This document shows, in pieces, positions 7,079 to 11,849 of a stretch of 11,849 nt of DNA. Source of the DNA: Eubacteriales Family XIII. Incertae Sedis bacterium (lineage in GTDB: Bacteria > Bacillota > Clostridia > Peptostreptococcales > Anaerovoracaceae); the NCBI GenBank assembly GCA_031263335.1, contig JAISGB010000135.1, forward strand, positions 1 to 11,849, written 5' to 3'. The notes under the pieces were generated by a model that saw nothing but the letters and a program-made list of their open reading frames with translations, did no database searches and was not told the DNA's origin. Position 1 is the first letter of the stretch. Every line of letters begins with the position of its first letter. The position numbers and the translations under genes are program-made.

Positions 7079-8365
7079 ATGGAACCGTTAAGAAGCACGC
7101 CGTTGCAAGAGGATTTCACGGACATAGGGAAGCACACGGGGCGGAAGATCAAACTGAATGTCAACTCCGAAATAGGGAAACTTCAAGCCGTCCTCCTGCA
7201 CCGGCCCGGGCGGGAATTGGAGAAGCTCACGCCCGATCTGTTGAAGACGCTGTTGTTTGACGATATCCCGTGGCTGAAACAGATGCGGGAGGAGCACGAC
7301 AAGTTCGCCGATCTGTTGCGCCAACGCGGCGCGGAGGTATTGTATGTGGATCAAATGCTCTCGGAAATATTGGAGGACGACGCGGTCAAGGATCGCTTCG
7401 TTTCGGAACTGCTCGCGGACGCCCTCATCGAGAACGAGGAACTGCGCGAGGTGCTTTTCGACGATATCCGAAGCCGCCCGCCGCGGGAGGTGACGGAGAT
7501 CGCCATCGCCGGACTGCTGAAAAAGGACATCCGGCTACCCTTCGTCGAGAAGAACCTATGGGATTATATACGCAAGGACTACCCCCTGTACATCGACCCG
7601 ATCCCGAACATCTACTTCATGCGGGACCCGGCCGCCGTCGTCGGGGACGGACTCAGCGTCAGCCGCATGTACACGAGGGCAAGAAGCAGGGAGCCGAAGA
7701 TCGTACACTATATCTACAACTACCATCCCGTCTTCGAATCGACGGAAAAGACCCTGTGGTACAATGAAAACATGCCGAACAGCATCGAGGGCGGGGACAT
7801 GTTGATGTTGTCCAAGCGGACGATCGCCATCGGCTGCAGCCAAAGGACCTCGCCCGGCGCCATCGAACGCATCGCGCGCAACCTGTTCAAGGGGCGGGAA
7901 GAGCTGAAGGAGATCCTCGCCATACGCATCCCGGCCACGCGCGCCTTTATGCACCTCGATACGGTATTCACGATGATCGATTACGACAAATTCGCGATCT
8001 ATCCCGGCATCTCCGATCAGGTGGAAGTATACAAACTGACGCGCGGGAAAGGCGGCGGCGTCCACGTATCCTCGGAGGCGGATCTGTCGTCCGCGCTGAA
8101 AAGGAGCCTGCGCCTGTCCGCCGTCGATCTGATCCCGAGCGGCGGCGGAGACGCCGTCACGGCGGCGCGGGAACAATGGAATGACAGCACAAACATCCTC
8201 GCCATCGCGCCGAGCGTCGTAGTCACCTATTGCAGGAACGAGCGTTCCAACGAGGCCCTGCGCAGACACGGCGTCTACGTCTTGGAGATCGGCGGCTCCG
8301 AATTGGTACGAGGAAGGGGCGGCCCCCGCTGTATGAGCTGCCCCTTGTCTCGAGAAGATGATTGA
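7079..8365 (+). CDS. arcA: Arginine deiminase
   Basis: 428-residue cytosolic enzyme that hydrolyses arginine to citrulline and ammonia, the first step of the arginine deiminase pathway. The full catalytic set of the guanidino-modifying superfamily is present: D183 in FMRDP, E237 and D240 in EGGD, H292 and D294 in MHLDT, and the nucleophile C418 in GGPRCMSCPL. The family N-terminal block NVNSEIGKLQAVLLHRPG begins near residue 27, so about 20 residues precede the usual start. ATG 7079 is kept because no ATG lies in frame between it and that block. The citrulline made here is the substrate of the carbamoyltransferase encoded just upstream. Carbamate kinase, needed to gain ATP, is not in the window. 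The 3' end faces the minus-strand hydrolase gene with only 15 bp between them and no visible terminator. Confidence 0.97.
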   Translation: MEPLRSTPLQEDFTDIGKHTGRKIKLNVNSEIGKLQAVLLHRPGRELEKLTPDLLKTLLFDDIPWLKQMREEHDKFADLLRQRGAEVLYVDQMLSEILEDDAVKDRFVSELLADALIENEELREVLFDDIRSRPPREVTEIAIAGLLKKDIRLPFVEKNLWDYIRKDYPLYIDPIPNIYFMRDPAAVVGDGLSVSRMYTRARSREPKIVHYIYNYHPVFESTEKTLWYNENMPNSIEGGDMLMLSKRTIAIGCSQRTSPGAIERIARNLFKGREELKEILAIRIPATRAFMHLDTVFTMIDYDKFAIYPGISDQVEVYKLTRGKGGGVHVSSEADLSSALKRSLRLSAVDLIPSGGGDAVTAAREQWNDSTNILAIAPSVVVTYCRNERSNEALRRHGVYVLEIGGSELVRGRGGPRCMSCPLSREDD

Positions 8366-8380
8366 CAAATCCAACGATGA

Positions 8381-9607
8381 TTAAAGTCTCGCGTCCGCCT
8401 CAACGAGCGCGTTGAGCAGGACGTTCGCCCCGCGCCACGTCTCCTCGGGCGACGAATATTCGACGACGGTATGGCTCAGCCCATCCTTGCTCGGGATGAA
8501 GATCATGACGGCGGGCAACAGTTCCGACACGTACTGCGCGTCGTGCCCCGCCCCGGAATACATGCGCCTTGAGGTATAGCCCAAACCGTTTACCGCCTTT
8601 TCCACGCAGTCGAGCAAGCCCGCGTCGAACTTGACGGTCTTTCGTCCCCAATGCTCCTCATAGCTGAGCCGGCAACCGCAGACCTCCGAAGGCAACTGTT
8701 CGATGACCTCCACGACCTGCTTGATCACCTGCGGATCCTTGTGCCTACTGTCTAAGGAGAATTTTACATAATTGGGGACTACCGTATGGATGTTCGGCTT
8801 GCAGACGATCTCCCCGGTCGTGAACACCAATTCCTTGTCCAAGGCGCCCAACTTGTCCCAGAGATCGAGGATGATCTTGGCGGCCGCCCGCAACGCGTCC
8901 TTCCTGTAATGCTGCGGCGTCGTTCCCGCGTGGCTCGAGACGCCCTCGAGAATGATATCGTAATTGACCATACCCACGACGCCTTCCACGACGCCGATCT
9001 CCAAACCGCCCTCTTCCAGGACGGGACCCTGCTCGATATGGGGTTCGAAATACGCGCAATAATCCTTGTCGTTGAGCCGGTTGGACTCGTCGCCGACCCA
9101 CCCGCTAGCCTCAAGCGCCTCGCCGAAGGTGACGGCGCCGCCCGTCTCCGTGACCGCCAACATGGATTCCTTGGTCCATTTCTTCATGACGATGCCGGAG
9201 GACATCATGGCCGGCTCGAAGCGCGCGCCCTCTTCGTTCGTCCACACCATGACGGTGATGGGATGACGCAACTTGATCCCTTCCTTGATGATCGTTTCGG
9301 CGACCTCGAGGCCCGCAAGCACGCCGTATATCCCGTCGTAATTGCCGCCGCTCCGCACGGAATCCATGTGCGAACCCATGACGATGCGCGGCAGATCCTC
9401 CGTACCCGGATAGGTCGCGTAGAGGTTGCCGATGTCGTCGGATTCCAAGGACATCCCCAACGCCTCCGTTCGCCGCTTGAATTCAGCCCGCGCCGACAAC
9501 GCCGCCTCCGACAGGGACAGCCGCGTAATGCCGCCCCCCTCGAGCGCGCCGAACTTGCTGAACGCTTGGATCTTTTCATTCATCCTGTCTTTATCGGTCG
9601 TCAACAT
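8381..9607 (-). CDS. M20-family Zn-dependent amidohydrolase (N-carbamoyl-L-amino acid hydrolase / allantoate amidohydrolase type)
   Basis: 408-residue cytosolic dinuclear-metal hydrolase of peptidase family M20, in the subgroup with N-carbamoyl-L-amino acid hydrolases, allantoate amidohydrolases and beta-ureidopropionases. The expected metal ligands are H80 (MGSHMDSV), D91 (GGNYDG), E125/E126 (TNEEGARF), H190 (EPHIEQG) and H379 (LSHTVVE). The dimerisation-domain substrate motifs VSSHAGTTP (H226) and LDSRH (R288) are kept, so the enzyme should be active. It releases CO2 and NH3 from a carbamoyl or ureido group. Which substrate cannot be told from sequence: carbamoyl amino acid, ureidoglycine/allantoate and others are open. 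The start at 9607 has AGGAGGA (9622-9616) 8 nt upstream; the frame extends to 9658 but without family similarity. It lies 61 bp downstream of the FAD dehydrogenase gene and is probably in its operon. Confidence 0.92.
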   Translation of the reverse strand: MLTTDKDRMNEKIQAFSKFGALEGGGITRLSLSEAALSARAEFKRRTEALGMSLESDDIGNLYATYPGTEDLPRIVMGSHMDSVRSGGNYDGIYGVLAGLEVAETIIKEGIKLRHPITVMVWTNEEGARFEPAMMSSGIVMKKWTKESMLAVTETGGAVTFGEALEASGWVGDESNRLNDKDYCAYFEPHIEQGPVLEEGGLEIGVVEGVVGMVNYDIILEGVSSHAGTTPQHYRKDALRAAAKIILDLWDKLGALDKELVFTTGEIVCKPNIHTVVPNYVKFSLDSRHKDPQVIKQVVEVIEQLPSEVCGCRLSYEEHWGRKTVKFDAGLLDCVEKAVNGLGYTSRRMYSGAGHDAQYVSELLPAVMIFIPSKDGLSHTVVEYSSPEETWRGANVLLNALVEADARL

Positions 9608-9615
9608 ATCATTTC

Positions 9616-9622
9616 TCCTCCT
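9616..9622 (-). promoter_or_regulatory. Ribosome binding site deciding the hydrolase start
   Basis: AGGAGGA on the minus strand lies 8 nt before ATG 9607. An out-of-frame ATG at 9612-9610 is too close to be used. This selects a 408-residue protein over the longer frame from 9658. Confidence 0.8.
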
Positions 9623-9668
9623 TTTCCCGCGCGAAGCGCCATCGGCCCGACCGCTCAAGAAACCGCGA

Positions 9669-11060
9669 TCAGGTCAGGCGCTTCTTATATTTTTCCGCCA
9701 ACCGCTCGGCCACATACACGCCGCTCGCGGACGCCTGTGAGAGGCTGTGGGTCACGCCTGACGCGTCGCCCAAGGCGTACATCCCGGGTATCTTCGTCTC
9801 CAAGTTTCCGTCCACTTCCACCTCGGAATTGTAGAACTTCACCTCCACGCCGTAGAGGAGGGTATCCTCGTTGGCGGTCCCCGGAGCGATCTTATCCAAG
9901 GCGTAGATCATCTCGATGATGTTGTCCAACTGCCGCTTGGGGATGACCAAGCTCAGATCCCCGGGCGTCGCCTTGAGCGTCGGGACGGTGAAACACTTCT
10001 CCATGCGTTTTTCACTGCTTCTCCTGCCCTTGACCAAGTCGCCGAAGCGTTGCATGAGTACGCCGCCGCCCAAAAGGTTGGACAGCTTCGCGATGGATTC
10101 GCCGTATTCGTTGCTGTCCTTGAAGGGTTCCGTGAACTTATTGCTCACAAGCAGGGCGAAGTTTGTGTTCGCGGTATGCAACGACGGATCGGCGTAGCTG
10201 TGTCCGTTGACGGTGATGATGCCGTTCGTGTTCTCGGTTACGACCTCCCCATACGGATTCATGCAGAATGTCCGGACCGGATCGTTGTATTTGTCCGTCT
10301 TGTATACGATCTTGCTCTCGTAGACCTGATCGGTGATGTGCTTGAATATCTCGGCGGGCAGTTCGACGCGCACGCCGATGTCCACGCGGTTGCTCTTTCG
10401 GGCGACGCCGAACTTGCCCGTGATCATCGACATCCATTTGGAACCGGATCGGCCCGACGCCAGAAGCAGATCCGCGCATTCGCAGACCGCCCCGTCGTCC
10501 GTGACCACGCGAAACCCCTTGTCCGTCCTGTCCACATCGACGACGGCGGTCTCAAACTTCATGTCGATCCGATCCTTCGTGTATTCGTATATTCGGCCGA
10601 GTATCTTCACGTTGCGATCGGTCCCCAGATGCCGGACCTTCGCGTCCAAGAGGTGCAGATCGTTCTGCAGGGCGACGGTCTTCAGATCGGAACTCGCCGT
10701 GGAATAGAGCTTCGCTTCACCGCCGCCCATGCCCATAAGCGCCTCGTCCACATATTCCATCAGCCGCACGGCGTTCCGCGTCCCCACATAGAGATGAAGG
10801 TCGCCGCCGAACTCGGTCGTAATATTGTACTTGCCGTCGGACAGACTGCCCGCGCCGCCGTAACCGTTCATGATCCGGCACGGTTCGCACTTGACGCAAC
10901 GCTCCGTCCGACCCTCGGTGATGGGGCAACGCCGACCCGCAAGCGGCTTGCCCCGATCGATCATGAGGACCGAGGCGCCGTTCTCCCGTTTCGTCAGTTC
11001 ATAGGACGCAAATACGCCGGCCGCGCCGGCGCCCACGATGATGATGTCGTAATATTTCAT
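9669..11060 (-). CDS. FAD-dependent dehydrogenase of the COG2509 type, function unknown
   Basis: 463 residues, predicted cytosolic flavoprotein. The N-terminal dinucleotide-binding fold has IIIVGAGAAG (6-15, GxGxxG), and the C-terminal second FAD motif is YALGDASGVTHSLSQASASG (428-447). Between them, C45, C55, C58 and C61 (C-x9-C-x2-C-x2-C) precede GYGGAGSLSDGK (67-77). From memory this Cys cluster and the following Gly-rich block are typical of uncharacterised FAD-dependent dehydrogenases in COG2509. The spacing would suit an iron-sulfur cluster or zinc, which is inference. The electron donor, acceptor and substrate are unknown. The start codon overlaps the stop of the DUF1292 gene in an ATGA, so translation is probably coupled. 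The amidohydrolase gene follows 61 bp downstream. Confidence 0.87.
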   Translation of the reverse strand: MKYYDIIIVGAGAAGVFASYELTKRENGASVLMIDRGKPLAGRRCPITEGRTERCVKCEPCRIMNGYGGAGSLSDGKYNITTEFGGDLHLYVGTRNAVRLMEYVDEALMGMGGGEAKLYSTASSDLKTVALQNDLHLLDAKVRHLGTDRNVKILGRIYEYTKDRIDMKFETAVVDVDRTDKGFRVVTDDGAVCECADLLLASGRSGSKWMSMITGKFGVARKSNRVDIGVRVELPAEIFKHITDQVYESKIVYKTDKYNDPVRTFCMNPYGEVVTENTNGIITVNGHSYADPSLHTANTNFALLVSNKFTEPFKDSNEYGESIAKLSNLLGGGVLMQRFGDLVKGRRSSEKRMEKCFTVPTLKATPGDLSLVIPKRQLDNIIEMIYALDKIAPGTANEDTLLYGVEVKFYNSEVEVDGNLETKIPGMYALGDASGVTHSLSQASASGVYVAERLAEKYKKRLT

Positions 11061-11365
11061 TCCTGCTCGGCCATGATGGCGTCGAACGCATTGACGGCAG
11101 CCTCAAACTCCGCGTCGTCCTCAATGTCCAAGAGCTCGAAATCATCCTCGCCCACATCCTTGTAGCCGTAGAGATAGACGTCGTCGCTCCCGTCGTCGGG
11201 GATCAGCGCGATGTATTCCTTGCCGCCCATGTCGAAGATGCCCATCACCTCGGACTCGACGACCGTGCCGTCGTCATACTCCAACGTCACGTACATCGGC
11301 TCCCCGTCTTCGCCCGCCTCTATCTCTTCCTTCGTCCTGCCGCCCTTATTCTTGTCGCCGGCCAT
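11057..11365 (-). CDS. DUF1292 family protein
   Basis: 102-residue, strongly acidic small protein. The core reads VTLEYDDGTVVESEVMGIFDMGGKEYIALIP followed by VYLYGYKD and a C-terminal FELLDIEDDAEFEAAVNAF (segments near 26-56, 63-70 and 76-94), which is the pattern of the DUF1292 domain. A basic/polar N-terminus (1-14) precedes it. Members of this family are small cytosolic proteins of unknown role that I associate with Firmicutes, often near ruvX-type genes. Here it is first in an operon with a COG2509 dehydrogenase, overlapping it by 4 bp. GGGAGG (11377-11372) sits 6 nt before the start. Confidence 0.88.
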   Translation of the reverse strand: MAGDKNKGGRTKEEIEAGEDGEPMYVTLEYDDGTVVESEVMGIFDMGGKEYIALIPDDGSDDVYLYGYKDVGEDDFELLDIEDDAEFEAAVNAFDAIMAEQE

Positions 11366-11415
11366 CTCGTACCTCCCTTTATCCTATGATCGTTACCGCA
11401 TCAGTGTATAACCCT

Positions 11416-11444
11416 AATATACCACCAACGGGCGTCCGAATCAA
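11416..11444 (-). promoter_or_regulatory. Sigma70/SigA-type promoter of the DUF1292 operon
   Basis: Read on the minus strand: TTGATT (11444-11439), a 17-bp spacer, then TATATT (11421-11416). Transcription would start near 11409, giving a leader of about 44 nt before the DUF1292 ATG at 11365. It sits between the gene and the palindromic repeat cluster. Confidence 0.75.
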
Positions 11445-11464
11445 TTCCCGTCCGAGAAAACAGA

Positions 11465-11513
11465 GTGACCGTTGCATAGTTACGTTTATAGATCAAGACT
11501 ATGCAACGGTCGC
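11465..11513. repeat. Near-perfect 16-bp inverted repeat (long hairpin)
   Basis: GACCGTTGCATAGT (11467-11480) and its exact reverse complement (11498-11511) form a 14-bp stem around a 17-nt loop. A G-T and a G-C pair outside make 16 bp. Read on the minus strand it is followed by TCTGTTTTCT, so it might act as a terminator for the membrane protein gene further upstream on that strand. It could also be a dimer operator or one end of a repetitive element. Confidence 0.8.
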
Positions 11514-11642
11514 GATAGTTTTGATGGAGTCCGGGTTCCAATGCGGATTTGACTCCCGGAGCGTACACGAACGTACGTGAGGAAGGCAAATTCGCATTGG
11601 GTTCCGGAATACACAAAAATAGCGTGACCGTTGCATAGTTAC
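11465..11642. repeat. Palindromic repeat cluster bounded by 19-bp direct repeats
   Basis: GTGACCGTTGCATAGTTAC occurs identically at 11465-11483 and 11624-11642 (spacing 159 bp). An inverted 14-nt core copy lies at 11498-11511. Inside lies a second imperfect inverted pair, 11530-11550 against 11588-11608 (17 of 21 positions match), and GGAGTC/GACTCC at 11526-11531 and 11551-11556. The right-hand direct repeat contains the TAA stop of the membrane protein gene. No protein-coding content is evident. The whole resembles a repetitive intergenic element or small palindromic mobile element, but copy number elsewhere is unknown. Confidence 0.7.
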
Positions 11643-11849
11643 CTTAACAGTCCTGTTGCTTGCCAATATGGGATAGAGATCATAATCGCGACCAACGCCG
11701 CAACGCAATAGATCAGTCCGTACAACCGCAGTACGCGCGTCTCCCATCCCGCATCGCCCAGATTCTTTTCGCCGATCAGTGCAAAGAGGTTCGTGTAGGA
11801 GAGGAGGAAGGTATTCTGCGCGATGCAGAACACGGGGATCCACACATAG
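11639..11849 (-). CDS. C-terminal part of a polytopic membrane protein (truncated at the window edge)
   Basis: The frame is open to the window end on the minus strand, and the visible part is about 69 residues. Two hydrophobic segments stand out: WIPVFCIAQNTFLLSYTNLF and LYGLIYCVAALVAIMISIPYW, separated by a charged loop (GEKNLGDAGWETRVLR). A short tail (QATGLLR) ends at a TAA lying inside the right-hand copy of the 19-bp repeat. The pattern fits the last two transmembrane helices of a transporter, such as an MFS- or GPH-like carrier. I do not recognise the family, and the upstream part is needed to name it. A GTG at 11845 is in frame but is unlikely to be the start, since the frame continues beyond it. 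Confidence 0.6.
   Translation of the reverse strand, partial: YVWIPVFCIAQNTFLLSYTNLFALIGEKNLGDAGWETRVLRLYGLIYCVAALVAIMISIPYWQATGLLR

Noticed and set aside
8330..8345. Second cysteine near the arginine deiminase nucleophile (C418-M-S-C421) as a redox switch
   Set aside because: As I recall, the Pseudomonas enzyme also has Cys-x-x-Cys here, so it is a known variant and not a novelty.
8786..9919. 377-codon plus-strand open frame over the amidohydrolase gene
   Set aside because: It is antisense to a gene with full metal ligands, and its tail is low-complexity Arg/Pro.
10050..11165. 371-codon plus-strand open frame over the FAD dehydrogenase gene
   Set aside because: Antisense shadow; the sense gene has both FAD motifs and a coupled upstream partner.
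11526..11560. tRNA-like segment (GGGTTCC with flanking complementary arms)
   Set aside because: No consensus T-loop, anticodon arm or acceptor pairing can be built around it on either strand.
11465..11642. Repeat cluster as a CRISPR array
   Set aside because: There are only three core copies, one of them inverted, with very unequal spacing and no cas genes nearby.

Overview
The window comes from a GC-rich, amino-acid-fermenting anaerobe, most likely a member of the Bacillota (Clostridia). The clues are a DUF1292 protein (a family I know mainly from Firmicutes), an arginine deiminase route, an acyl-CoA dehydrogenase/EtfA/rubredoxin fusion, a flavodiiron protein and a COG2509-type flavoprotein. 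Genus cannot be read from the sequence.

Layout. (1) Positions 1-2508, plus strand: the 3' part of a multidomain redox protein (acyl-CoA dehydrogenase C-terminus, EtfA FAD domain, rubredoxin), then a complete flavodiiron protein, closed by an intrinsic terminator at 2539-2615. Together they look like a path for electrons from acyl-CoA to O2 or NO. (2) Positions 2796-8365, plus strand: an amino acid permease of the LysP/AAT type; a MocR-type (GntR plus aminotransferase-fold) regulator with its own extended -10 promoter and a structured leader; ornithine carbamoyltransferase; and arginine deiminase. This is an arginine/citrulline block. No carbamate kinase and no ArcD antiporter are present in the window. 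(3) Positions 11365-8381, minus strand: a DUF1292 protein, a COG2509-type FAD dehydrogenase overlapping it by 4 bp, and an M20-family N-carbamoyl amino acid hydrolase/allantoate amidohydrolase-like enzyme. They probably form one operon read from a promoter at 11416-11444 and run convergently into the arginine deiminase gene. (4) Positions 11366-11849: an AT-richer intergenic stretch with a palindromic repeat cluster, then the C-terminal end of a membrane protein on the minus strand.

The two most notable points are the regulator, whose effector domain appears to have lost the PLP-binding lysine and two further PLP contacts while keeping the carboxylate-binding arginine, and the dehydrogenase-EtfA-rubredoxin fusion lying directly upstream of a flavodiiron protein. 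The repeat cluster at 11465-11642 is unexplained. All family assignments were made by reading motifs; no database search was possible.
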